Shown here one piece after another: positions 8,388 to 16,140 of a stretch of 45,192 bases of DNA (position 1 is its first letter; each line of letters starts with the position of its first letter). This DNA is from Corynebacterium sp. ACRPS (GTDB lineage Bacteria > Actinomycetota > Actinomycetes > Mycobacteriales > Mycobacteriaceae): NCBI RefSeq assembly GCF_022346005.1, contig NZ_JAKRMY010000017.1, positions 1 through 45,192 on the forward strand. Direction: 5' to 3'. Made by a program: the position numbers and the translations under genes. The notes under the pieces are model-generated. The model ran no database searches. It saw only the letters and a program-made list of their open reading frames with translations, and was not told where the DNA came from.

Positions 8388-9374
8388 ATGAACGCACTGC
8401 AGGCCTATGCCACCCAGATTTCCTCGGCGATGGATATCCTCGCCGAGGCCCACGGCATGCCTGAGAGCGACCTCATCGAGCTCGGATTGCCGGATGTCGA
8501 GGCCCGCGAGCTGCTCGCGCTGGCAGAGGTTTATTTCGGCACCACTTCCTTTAGCCGCAAGCAGCGCCTTGCCGCCGCGGGCGCGCGCCACCACGATTTG
8601 GTGACCCTGAAGCTCATCGAGAAGTACGCCACCCGTGCTGCCACCAAGCGCGCCGCGTGGAACCTGCGCGTAGAGCTGTGCCGGCAACACGGACCGGCCT
8701 CCGAGATTGCCCAGCTCGCTAAAAAACGCCTGCGCGAATGGCGCCCGCGCCGCCGGCCGCCGCGCGAGGGCGTACAACTCCTGCGCCGCCCGGATGGCCC
8801 GTGGACGATGCGCATTACTGCGCCCTCGTCCTTCCTCGCGGATCTCGATTCCGCCCTCGACCCCGATAACCCACTCGCATCCTTCCGCGAACTCCTCCGC
8901 GGCGAGGGCGCTGCCACGGTACAGACCACGACGAACGTGATTATCCCGCTCAACGCACTGGATCAAATACTGGAAGGCGATGGCGACGAGGTCACGCTTC
9001 GGCTCACCAACGGCTCGACCATTACCGGCGCGCAGCTCGTCGAGCGCACCTTTAGCGAACACGGGCTAGCCACGCTTATCCACCCAGTGAAGGGCCCGGT
9101 CAACCTGTATCGGACCTCGCGGTTCGCCTCGGAAAAACAGCGGCTGATGGCCGCCGCCGAAAACCCCACCTGCCCGTGGCCGCCGTGCAATCACCCGGCG
9201 GATAAGTCTCAAATCCACCACCTGCAGGCGTGGAAGCACGGCGGGATGACCAACGCGGACAACCTCACCGTGTGCTGCCCGTACCACAACGGGGTGAACC
9301 AAGACGATCCGAACGCCCCTCCCCTGCGCGGCCGCCTTGCCCGGGTAAACGGCAAGGTCCGCTGGGTCCGCTAG
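8388..9374 (+). CDS. HNH endonuclease domain protein
   Basis: A 328-residue protein whose C-terminus carries an HNH nuclease module: paired Cys in CPWPPCNH, then QIHHLQAWKHGG, TNADNLTVCCPYHN, giving the His-Asn-His metal site around residues 265-303. The N-terminal 200 residues are mostly helical, with a very basic patch REWRPRRRPPRE near residue 120. This layout is common among the many actinobacterial HNH proteins of unknown role (often DUF222-like), frequently present in multiple genome copies. It stands alone after TetR, and its TAG stop forms the base of a hairpin shared with bioD. Confidence 0.88.
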   Translation: MNALQAYATQISSAMDILAEAHGMPESDLIELGLPDVEARELLALAEVYFGTTSFSRKQRLAAAGARHHDLVTLKLIEKYATRAATKRAAWNLRVELCRQHGPASEIAQLAKKRLREWRPRRRPPREGVQLLRRPDGPWTMRITAPSSFLADLDSALDPDNPLASFRELLRGEGAATVQTTTNVIIPLNALDQILEGDGDEVTLRLTNGSTITGAQLVERTFSEHGLATLIHPVKGPVNLYRTSRFASEKQRLMAAAENPTCPWPPCNHPADKSQIHHLQAWKHGGMTNADNLTVCCPYHNGVNQDDPNAPPLRGRLARVNGKVRWVR

Positions 9375-9398
9375 CGCTGCCTCATCGAGGTAGCGCTA
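9372..9398. terminator. hairpin shared by convergent HNH and bioD genes
   Basis: The 12-base arms TAGCGCTGCCTC / GAGGTAGCGCTA pair with a single G-T type mismatch around a three-base loop ATC. The outermost three bases of each arm are the TAG stop codons of the two convergent genes. No T-run follows, so a bidirectional terminator or transcript-stabilising role is inferred. Confidence 0.55.
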
Positions 9399-10070
9399 CT
9401 CGGCGTGCGCAAGCAACTCCGCACACACATCACCGGGAAAGAGCTCTCGGGTCATCCGGGCGAAGTCCTCCCGGCCCAGCGCTCCGGCCCCCTCCTGCAC
9501 GCTGCCCCACAACCGGCAGCCCGTGACCGCAGGAAGCTCGTCCACGTTCAACCGCGTCGCCAGATCCGGCCTCGCGGGCAAACTGCCGCCGATAAGCCCC
9601 ATCACGTTAATCCTGCGCCGCTGCGCCTCGCGGACGGTGAGCTCGGCGGCGTTGAGGCTGCCAAGACCGAGGGAGGTGACAATGAGGAGGTTGGTGGCGA
9701 CATCGGCAAGCGTGTAGTCGTCTGCCAAACGCACCAGCAGGCCGCCGGCACCTTCCACCAGCACCACCCGGCCTGGTGCGTCCAACCCTGCGATCCAGTC
9801 CCAGAGTTCCTCTTTGCTCGGCGGAGTCATGCGGGCCCGGCGCGCCGAAAGGTTCGGTGCCAGCGGCTCGGGAACACGCACCATCTCCGTGACCTCGACC
9901 CCGGCCAGGGCCCGCACCGTCGCCGCATCGCCGCTATTGCCCGGCTCGCCGGTCTGCAGGGGCTTGGCATAGACGACCTCGCGCCCACTCTGGGCAAGGG
10001 CGCTGGCGAGCACCGCCGTGGCCACCGTCTTTCCCACGTCGGTATTGGTGCCGGTGACAAAGATAATCAT
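9396..10070 (-). CDS. bioD: dethiobiotin synthetase
   Basis: A 224-residue ATP-dependent enzyme that closes the ureido ring of dethiobiotin from 7,8-diaminopelargonate and CO2. The P-loop GTNTDVGKT is at residues 7-15, and KPLQTG and VEGAGGLLV follow in the expected order. The ATG at 10070 shares ATGA with the bioA stop and has GAGGAAAG upstream, so bioA and bioD are translationally coupled. A longer open frame upstream lies within bioA and is not real. No bioB is visible in the window. Confidence 0.96.
   Translation of the reverse strand: MIIFVTGTNTDVGKTVATAVLASALAQSGREVVYAKPLQTGEPGNSGDAATVRALAGVEVTEMVRVPEPLAPNLSARRARMTPPSKEELWDWIAGLDAPGRVVLVEGAGGLLVRLADDYTLADVATNLLIVTSLGLGSLNAAELTVREAQRRRINVMGLIGGSLPARPDLATRLNVDELPAVTGCRLWGSVQEGAGALGREDFARMTRELFPGDVCAELLAHAE
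9701..9712 (-). repeat. 12-base iterated word, copy 4
   Basis: Perfect CGCTTGCCGATG on the minus strand within bioD (Leu-Ala-Asp). Confidence 0.9.
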
Positions 10071-11359
10071 CGCTTTCCTCCTCCTACCGCAGCGCGCACA
10101 CCGCGGCAAATCTGCGCGACCTCGTCTTCGGTACTGATAAAAGGCGGCATGGTGTAGATAAGGCGGCCGAACGGGCGCAGCCACACGCCTTGGTCCACCG
10201 CCGCGTCCGTAGCACCTGACATATCGACGTCGCGCTCCATCTCCACCACGCCGATAGCCCCCAGCACCCGCACGTCCGCCACGCCCGGCTCGTCCTCTAG
10301 CCCGGAAAGCCCGGCGCGCAGCTGCTTCTCGATGCCCGCAACCTGCCCCCGCCACCTTCCCTCCAGGATCATGGAGGTCGCCTCGGCAGATACCGCGCAG
10401 GCCAGCGGGTTGGCCATAAAGGTCGGGCCGTGCATCAGCGCGCGTGGGTGCATACCCTCGGCAACCCGGGCGGTGGCGAGCGTGGCGGCCATCGTCATGA
10501 AACCGCCGGTCATCGCCTTACCCACGCACATGATATCCGGCACCACTCCCGCCGCCTGGGTGGTAAAGAGGTCCCCGGTGCGCCCAAAACCCGTGGCTAT
10601 TTCATCCGCGATCAGCACGATTCCGTGGCGGTCGCAGATTTCGCGCGCCCCGCGCACCAGCTCGTGGTCGTGGAAGCGCATGCCGCCGGCGCCTTGGACG
10701 ACGGGCTCGATGATCAAGGCTGCGACTTCGTTCGTAATGCAGCCTTCCAGCTCGCGTAGGTAATCCGCGCGCGCCTTCTCGCTCGCCCCGCGCGTGGGCG
10801 GTGCTGGGGCGAAAACCTGCTGCGCCAGGGTGCCGGTCCACATCGAGTGCATGCCGCCATCGGGATCGCACACGCTCATCGCGGCAAAGGTATCGCCGTG
10901 ATAACCCGAGCGCCAGGTCAGCATCTTGGTGCGCTCCGGGTGGCCGATCCCCTGCTGGTATTGCAGAGCCATCTTGATGGCGACCTCTACCGAGACCGAT
11001 CCCGAGTCCGCATAAAAGACCTGCGCGAAGTCGTGACACGTAAGCTCCATGAGATTGGCCGTCAGCCGCGCCGCCGGCTCGTGCGTGAGCCCGCCGAACA
11101 TCACGTGGCTCATGCGATCGATCTGCTCCTTGGCGGCAGCGGTGAGCCGCGGATGGCTGTGGCCGTGGGCGGCGGCCCACCAGGAGGACATGGCGTCGAT
11201 GAGGTGGGGGCCATCGGCAAGCGTGAGGTGGACTCCCGCAGCCGACTCCACGACGCGCGTGGGCGCGCCGGGCTCGGCGTAGGGGTGCCAGATGTGGTGG
11301 GCATCGATTGTAGCTATGTCGTTAGTAGAAATATCCACCAAATTAGATCTAGCACACAC
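10067..11359 (-). CDS. bioA: adenosylmethionine-8-amino-7-oxononanoate aminotransferase
   Basis: A 430-residue PLP-dependent class III aminotransferase that makes 7,8-diaminopelargonate in biotin synthesis. HHIWHPY near residue 21, the cofactor-binding DEIATGFGRTG (Asp252) and the Schiff-base Lys281 in CVGKAMTGG are present. The start is uncertain: GTG 11359 gives the longest product and sits eight bases after a -10-like TATAGC, suggesting a leaderless message; a second GTG at 11338 is also in frame. The gene is divergent from a POT transporter, with only 23 bases between start codons, and a BioQ-like palindrome lies just upstream. Confidence 0.95.
   Translation of the reverse strand: MCARSNLVDISTNDIATIDAHHIWHPYAEPGAPTRVVESAAGVHLTLADGPHLIDAMSSWWAAAHGHSHPRLTAAAKEQIDRMSHVMFGGLTHEPAARLTANLMELTCHDFAQVFYADSGSVSVEVAIKMALQYQQGIGHPERTKMLTWRSGYHGDTFAAMSVCDPDGGMHSMWTGTLAQQVFAPAPPTRGASEKARADYLRELEGCITNEVAALIIEPVVQGAGGMRFHDHELVRGAREICDRHGIVLIADEIATGFGRTGDLFTTQAAGVVPDIMCVGKAMTGGFMTMAATLATARVAEGMHPRALMHGPTFMANPLACAVSAEATSMILEGRWRGQVAGIEKQLRAGLSGLEDEPGVADVRVLGAIGVVEMERDVDMSGATDAAVDQGVWLRPFGRLIYTMPPFISTEDEVAQICRGVRAAVGGGKR
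11212..11223 (-). repeat. 12-base iterated word, copy 5
   Basis: Perfect CGCTTGCCGATG on the minus strand within bioA (Leu-Ala-Asp). Confidence 0.9.
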
Positions 11360-11367
11360 TGTCGGCC

Positions 11368-11375
11368 GCTATAGT
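11368..11375. promoter_or_regulatory. shared -10 element of bioA and the divergent transporter
   Basis: The octamer GCTATAGT reads as TATAGT (11370-11375) toward the transporter, seven bases before its ATG, and as TATAGC (11373-11368) toward bioA, eight bases before GTG 11359. Both spacings fit leaderless transcripts, which are common in corynebacteria. For bioA a -35-like TTCAAG lies 18 bases upstream, inside the palindrome. Confidence 0.5.
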
Positions 11376-11382
11376 CCTTTTT

Positions 11383-12777
11383 ATGAAAGTTCTTGAACGG
11401 CGTTCAATTCGCCGCGTACCCGTGGTTTTGCCGGCGGTTGCGGGCATCGAAATGTGGGAGCGCTTCAGCTTTTATGGCATGCAAGCCATCCTCGCGTACT
11501 ACCTCTACTCCACCTCCGGCGGGCTCGGCATGGAGCAAACGCAGGCCACCGCGCTCGTCGGCGCCTACGGCAGCCTGCTCTATCTTTTCACGTTTGTGGG
11601 CGGCTGGGTCAGCGACCGCCTCTTGGGCGCCGAGCGCACCTTGCTTACCGGCGCTGGGCTGTTGGTGTGCGGACACTTTGCCCTTTCGTTTATCCCCGGC
11701 ACCGCTGGGCTCATCATCGGGCTCTTGCCGCTCGCGCTTGGCTCGGGGCTGCTCAAGACCGCCGCGATAACGATTCTGGGCGCCGCCTTCCCCGCCGAGG
11801 CCGGCGCGCGCGACGGGGCCTTTCAGATTTTCTACCTCGGCATCAATGTCGGCGCGCTTTTTGGCCCCATGTTGACAGGCTGGCTAGCCGAGGAATACGG
11901 CTACCACGCCGGATTCTTCGCCGCAGCGGTGCTCATGTGCTGCGGGTGTGCCACCTACGGCGCGCTGCGGAAAAAGATAGATGTGCCATCGCGCCCGCCT
12001 CACTCCACCCAGGCCCCAGGCAAGGCGGGGCTGGTCGCGCTGGCGGCGCTCCTAGCCGGCGTGCTGCTCATTATCACCGTTTCTCCAGCAACGCTGACGG
12101 TGCTGCTTCTTATCGCCACGGTGGCGGCCGCGGCGGGGCTTTTTGCCAGCATGCTGCGATCCCCGCAGATTAGCGCAGACGAGCGACGCCGCATCCTGGA
12201 TTTTATTCCGCTTTTCGCTTGCTCAACGGCCTACTGGACCCTGCAACCGCAAATCTACGGAGTCCTCGCGGTCTACTCGGATCAGCGCCTCAACCGATCC
12301 ATCGGGGGATTCGAAATCCCGCCGGCGTGGACGCAATCGCTCAACCCGCTATTCATCCTCCTGCTCTCGCTACCCTTGGCCGCGGGCATGACGCGCTGGG
12401 CCAACTCGCGGCGCGCGCTCATGGGTTGCGGCATCATCTTCGCCGGCGCAGGCATGTTCCTCCTACTGCCCTTTGTGGGAGGCGGGGAAAATTCCACGCC
12501 GTTCCTGGTGCTAGCGGGCACCATCTTGTTCATGTCGCTCGGCGAGCTCTTCATCGGCCCGGTGGGCATGGCCGCATCCGCCGCCCACGCCCCGCGGGCA
12601 TATGCCACCCGCTTTTCCGCGCTGTACTTCCTCACCATGGCCATCGGCACCTCGCTGGCTGGTTCGATGTCGCAGCTGTACGACCCTACCTCGGCATCTG
12701 CCGAAACGACCTACCTCATCATCATAGGCGGCGTCCCCGTCCTCCTGGGGCTGGTCCTCCTCCTGCGGCGCAGGTAG
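11383..12777 (+). CDS. POT-family proton-coupled peptide transporter
   Basis: A 464-residue membrane protein with about 12-14 transmembrane segments. The signature GIEMWERFSFYGMQAIL at residues 21-37 and FQIFYLGINVGALFGPMLTG around residue 147 are typical of PTR2/DtpT peptide symporters. The EXXERFxYY-like element (EMWERFSFYG) needed for proton coupling is present. The ATG at 11383 is preceded by -10 TATAGT with too little room for a leader or ribosome site, so the message is probably leaderless. The BioQ-like palindrome falls within its first codons, so biotin supply might affect it; that is inference. Substrate beyond di-/tripeptides is unknown. Confidence 0.9.
   Translation: MKVLERRSIRRVPVVLPAVAGIEMWERFSFYGMQAILAYYLYSTSGGLGMEQTQATALVGAYGSLLYLFTFVGGWVSDRLLGAERTLLTGAGLLVCGHFALSFIPGTAGLIIGLLPLALGSGLLKTAAITILGAAFPAEAGARDGAFQIFYLGINVGALFGPMLTGWLAEEYGYHAGFFAAAVLMCCGCATYGALRKKIDVPSRPPHSTQAPGKAGLVALAALLAGVLLIITVSPATLTVLLLIATVAAAAGLFASMLRSPQISADERRRILDFIPLFACSTAYWTLQPQIYGVLAVYSDQRLNRSIGGFEIPPAWTQSLNPLFILLLSLPLAAGMTRWANSRRALMGCGIIFAGAGMFLLLPFVGGGENSTPFLVLAGTILFMSLGELFIGPVGMAASAAHAPRAYATRFSALYFLTMAIGTSLAGSMSQLYDPTSASAETTYLIIIGGVPVLLGLVLLLRRR
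11393..11407. promoter_or_regulatory. putative BioQ operator
   Basis: The perfect palindrome TTGAAC GGC GTTCAA contains TGAAC-N3-GTTCA. The described corynebacterial BioQ motif is TGAAC-N3-GTTAC. It lies 34 bases upstream of bioA, over its -35 region, and inside codons 4-9 of the divergent transporter gene. Confidence 0.6.
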
Positions 12778-12781
12778 GCTC

Positions 12782-13687
12782 CTATCGCCCGGCTGACTCA
12801 TCCAGGGCGCGGTCCGCCATGAGCACGTCGCGCATGCCGCTGAACAGGTCGCCCATGCCCTGCGGATTGGACGGCATGTAGAGCACGGAGGCTCGGCCGT
12901 TATTCGAGACATCGACCATCGCGTCGAGGTACTGCGATACCAGCATGAGGACCTCGGGGGATTCCTGGACCCCGGCATCGCGCAGTAGCTCGTACTGCTG
13001 GGCGATGCCCTCTACAATCTCCTTGCGCTGCTCGGCAACACCCCTACCCTGCAGCTTCTTTGCCTCCGCGGCACCCTCGGCTTCTTTGACCACGCGGATT
13101 TTTTCCGCCTCCGCCTGGGCGATGGCCGCCTCGCGCTCGCGCTGCGCCGCGTTAATGGAGTTCATGGACTCGCGCACGCGGGAATCCGGGCGAATATCGG
13201 TTACCAGCGTATTGACGAAGTTCCAGCCGTATTCGGCCATATTATCCCGCAGCGAGGCCGCCACGTTCTGCGCGATGGTGTCCTTGGAGGAAAAAGACTC
13301 GTCCAAGCCCATATTCGCCACCGACGAGCGCACATTATCTTGCACATAGGCCACGATCTGCTGCTCGTGGTTGGAGAGCATATAAAAGGCCTCGCGCTCG
13401 CGGCCCTCTACGACCTCGTACTGCACCGCGACCGGGATTTGGACGAAGACATTATCCTTCGTCTTGGTTTCTACCATCACGTCTAGCTGGCGCACCTGCA
13501 GCGAAATCTTATCGCGCACGCGGTCGATCCAGGGCATCTTGAAGTGCAAGCCCGCGTGGGCGACCGTCTGGAATTTACCCAAACGCTCCAAGATGGCCGC
13601 CTCGCGGGTACGCACGATGTAATAGCCATCAAATACGGTGGCGAGAATCAGCAAGATGATGATACCGATGATGATTAAGCTCAACAT
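12782..13687 (-). CDS. SPFH/Band 7 (stomatin-prohibitin) membrane protein
   Basis: A 301-residue protein with one N-terminal hydrophobic anchor (LSLIIIGIIILLILATVF) followed by the SPFH domain (about residues 25-180: VRTREAAILERLGKF ... FVNTLVTDIRPD) and an Ala/Glu/Lys-rich coiled-coil (AQAEAEKIRVVKEAEGAAEAKK). Such proteins oligomerise on the membrane and organise microdomains or help FtsH-type proteases. ATG 13687 has GGGAGAGGAA before it. It is convergent with the POT gene, four bases apart. No NfeD partner gene is adjacent. Confidence 0.92.
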   Translation of the reverse strand: MLSLIIIGIIILLILATVFDGYYIVRTREAAILERLGKFQTVAHAGLHFKMPWIDRVRDKISLQVRQLDVMVETKTKDNVFVQIPVAVQYEVVEGREREAFYMLSNHEQQIVAYVQDNVRSSVANMGLDESFSSKDTIAQNVAASLRDNMAEYGWNFVNTLVTDIRPDSRVRESMNSINAAQREREAAIAQAEAEKIRVVKEAEGAAEAKKLQGRGVAEQRKEIVEGIAQQYELLRDAGVQESPEVLMLVSQYLDAMVDVSNNGRASVLYMPSNPQGMGDLFSGMRDVLMADRALDESAGR

Positions 13688-13743
13688 TTCCTCTCCCTAA
13701 CTACGTATGTGAAATTAATTTTCGCACAGGCGGAAAGCGTTCG

Positions 13744-14982
13744 CTAGTGGTCATCGATAAGCGCAAAGAGCTTGCCCATCACCTCCGCGCCGTTCTCGCC
13801 GATGCCATTGTGCTGGTACTCATTCGTCACCCACGGCCGCAGATCGCCCAAGTGCGCGGCGGTGGCCAAAGATTCCTCCAGGGGAACGAAGATATCGTCG
13901 AGGTAGATGGCGGCGGCGGTGGTGGGGGCATCGGCAAGCGCATAAGGCGCACTAAATTCCCGCTCCGCCAAGCCGTGCGCACCCTCCTTGAAGGCCTGCA
14001 GCGCCGGGTCCTCGTCGAACTGCCACGGGGAAATATGCTCGCCGGTCAGCCAGGTGCCGGACTCGGCAAACTCCGGGAACTCCTCGCGCACGCGGTGCGC
14101 CGACCACTGCGTCGACGCCTGCCCGCCGCTGCCGGCATAAATGGACTCGTGGATCGCCGCATAAAGCGGCGCCTCCGCAAAGCTCACGCGCTCGCCGATG
14201 CCCCACAGGAAATCATCCCGCAGCACCTTCTCTCCCCGCACGGTGCGGAAGGGCTCTTCCAGGAGGTAAGCCAGGCCGTCGAAGCCGGTGCCCCGCCCCA
14301 GATCGGTGCCGATGGTGCGAAAACGCAGCGAGGACAGCCGCTCGCCGGTGTGCAGGCGCTCGTCGGAATTATCGAGGTGGGCGATGATTTCCTCGATGCG
14401 GCGCTGCACCCAGGGGAACTCTCGGTAGAAGCGCTCCTGGCGGGCCTTGAGCTTGCTAAAAGTCGCGCGGTAAAGGTGATCCGCGCCCTGCAGCGTGGGG
14501 ATGCCACCGGTGAAAAACGCGTGCTTGACGGACTCAGGAGCCTGAGACAGGTACGCAGTGATGCAAAAGCCGCCGAAGGATTGGCCGAACAGGGACCAGG
14601 TCTCAAGCCCCAGGTGTTCGCGGAGGCGCTCGGCATCGCGCACGATACTGTCCTGGTGCAATAAGGCCAGGTGCTCGGCGCTGCGCTCTTCTGCGGGGCT
14701 TAGCCTATCGATGCGGTGCGAGCGCCCCGTGCCGCGCTGATCGAGGAGGATGACGCGGTAGCGCTCGAGCGCCTTGCCGATAAGCCCCGTCGGTTTCACC
14801 GGCCGCGGGGCCGGAAAACCTGGGCCTCCCTGCAGGTACAGCAGCGCCGGCAAGTCCTCGCCGCCTGGCGGGATGATTTCGCGGGCATAGAGAGCAAAAG
14901 TCCCGCGCGGATTGTCATAATCCCACGGGACTTCCAGGGTGTGTTCAATAATATCGTGGCCGAAGCGGCGGTAGTGAGTCAT
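13744..14982 (-). CDS. alpha/beta hydrolase, proline iminopeptidase-like (S33)
   Basis: A 412-residue hydrolase. The oxyanion-hole segment LYLQGGPGFPAPRP (residues 48-62), DQRGTGRS (81-88) and the nucleophile elbow GQSFGG with Ser135 match S33 proline iminopeptidases, which release N-terminal proline; a helical cap region follows. I chose ATG 14982 because the upstream part of the frame overlaps the pflA gene. It starts 11 bases after the pflA stop, so it is probably co-transcribed with the formate-lyase genes, though a functional link is not obvious. One 12-base word copy is inside. Confidence 0.88.
   Translation of the reverse strand: MTHYRRFGHDIIEHTLEVPWDYDNPRGTFALYAREIIPPGGEDLPALLYLQGGPGFPAPRPVKPTGLIGKALERYRVILLDQRGTGRSHRIDRLSPAEERSAEHLALLHQDSIVRDAERLREHLGLETWSLFGQSFGGFCITAYLSQAPESVKHAFFTGGIPTLQGADHLYRATFSKLKARQERFYREFPWVQRRIEEIIAHLDNSDERLHTGERLSSLRFRTIGTDLGRGTGFDGLAYLLEEPFRTVRGEKVLRDDFLWGIGERVSFAEAPLYAAIHESIYAGSGGQASTQWSAHRVREEFPEFAESGTWLTGEHISPWQFDEDPALQAFKEGAHGLAEREFSAPYALADAPTTAAAIYLDDIFVPLEESLATAAHLGDLRPWVTNEYQHNGIGENGAEVMGKLFALIDDH
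13929..13940 (-). repeat. 12-base iterated word, copy 6
   Basis: Perfect CGCTTGCCGATG on the minus strand in the alpha/beta hydrolase gene (Leu-Ala-Asp). Confidence 0.9.
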
Positions 14983-14993
14983 GCCCACCCAGG

Positions 14994-15863
14994 TTAGTAA
15001 ACCTCCAGACCCTTCGCGCGGAAAACGTCGCGGACTTTTTCCACGTCTTCCGGCTTTGGCGGCTTGGTATCTGCCAAGTGGTAGGTCATATCGAGCCCCT
15101 CCCACTTGTCCTTACCCATATTGTGGAAGGGCAAGACCTCGACGCGCTCCACATTGGACTTCCACCGCGCCACGATGGAGGCGACGTTTTCGACGTTCTC
15201 GGCCGAATCCGTCAGGCCCGGCACGACGACGAAGCGAATCCACACCGGCTTGCCTATCGCGTTGAGGCGGTCGCCAAAATCGAGCGTGGGCTGCAGCTGG
15301 CGCCTCGTTACGCGCTGATAGGTTTCCTCGTCGCCCGACTTCACGTCCAGCAGGACCAGGTCGATATTGTCTAGGTCCTCATCGCGCAGGCGCGAGCCCA
15401 AGAACCCAGAGGTATCGATTGTGGTGTGGATGCCGGCGTCGTGGACTTCCTTGAGCACACGCCGGGTAAACGCAATTTGGAAGAGGGGCTCACCACCGGA
15501 GATGGTCAGGCCGCCACCGGAAGCTTGGAAGATGGGCTTATAGCGCTTGATGCGTTTGACCACATCGTCGACCCGCTCCAAGGTGCCGGTCTTCATCTCC
15601 ATGGTGTCCGGGTTATGGCAATACTGGCAGCGCAGGGGGCAGCCGGACATGAACATGGTCATGCGGGTGCCCGGGCCGTCGACGGCGGTTACCAGCTCCC
15701 AAGAGTGCACGAGGGCGATATCGCCGGTGCGGCGCGCCTCCATTAGCTCGGGGCGGGTAATCTCATCGAGTTCGTGGTCGGTTCCCAGGCCCGCGGCAAC
15801 ACCGCGAACGCGCTCGCCGGATTCCGGCGACAGGGTGACCACACCAGTAATGCCATCAGCCAT
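14994..15863 (-). CDS. pflA: pyruvate formate-lyase activating enzyme (radical SAM)
   Basis: A 289-residue [4Fe-4S] radical-SAM enzyme that installs the glycyl radical on formate-lyase. The cluster motif C-x3-C-x2-C is Cys75, Cys79 and Cys82 in GCPLRCQYCHNPDT, and the preceding HSWELVTAVDGPGTRM matches the PflA start region. ISGGEPLFQ and LLDVKSGDEE follow as expected. E. coli PflA is 246 residues; about 45 extra N-terminal residues here have no match I recognise. It starts two bases after the stop of the small glycyl-radical gene, consistent with one pfl operon. Confidence 0.95.
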   Translation of the reverse strand: MADGITGVVTLSPESGERVRGVAAGLGTDHELDEITRPELMEARRTGDIALVHSWELVTAVDGPGTRMTMFMSGCPLRCQYCHNPDTMEMKTGTLERVDDVVKRIKRYKPIFQASGGGLTISGGEPLFQIAFTRRVLKEVHDAGIHTTIDTSGFLGSRLRDEDLDNIDLVLLDVKSGDEETYQRVTRRQLQPTLDFGDRLNAIGKPVWIRFVVVPGLTDSAENVENVASIVARWKSNVERVEVLPFHNMGKDKWEGLDMTYHLADTKPPKPEDVEKVRDVFRAKGLEVY

Positions 15864-15865
15864 GA

Positions 15866-16117
15866 TTATGAACCCTGGTGGAAGGTGCGGGAGATGACGT
15901 CAAGCTGCTGCTCCTTGGTGAGCTTGACGAAGTTGACCGCATAGCCAGAGACGCGAACGGTGAGGTTCGGGTATTTCTCTGGGTGCTCGACGGCATCTTC
16001 CAGCGTGGACTTGTCCAGCACGTTGATATTGGCGTGGTACAGGCCAGAGTTCATCTTGTGCTCGTCGCGGCTGGCCTTCATGTCTGAAAGGCGTTCTGCA
16101 AAGGTTGGGGTTGCCAT
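15866..16117 (-). CDS. stand-alone glycyl-radical domain of pyruvate formate-lyase
   Basis: An 83-residue protein that corresponds to the missing C-terminus of PflB. Residues 48-78 ([15 protein letters not shown], then [16 protein letters not shown]) match the glycyl-radical loop of formate-lyases almost residue for residue, with Gly58 in RVSGYA as the predicted radical site. The first 24 residues are unrelated to PflB. It is shorter than the E. coli repair protein GrcA/YfiD (127 residues). It has its own AAGGAGA site and ATG, 23 bases after the core gene stop. Because the core protein lacks this domain, I infer that it is an essential subunit here rather than a repair part. Confidence 0.9.
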   Translation of the reverse strand: MATPTFAERLSDMKASRDEHKMNSGLYHANINVLDKSTLEDAVEHPEKYPNLTVRVSGYAVNFVKLTKEQQLDVISRTFHQGS

Positions 16118-16140
16118 GATGGTTCTCCTTGTCGTGATTC

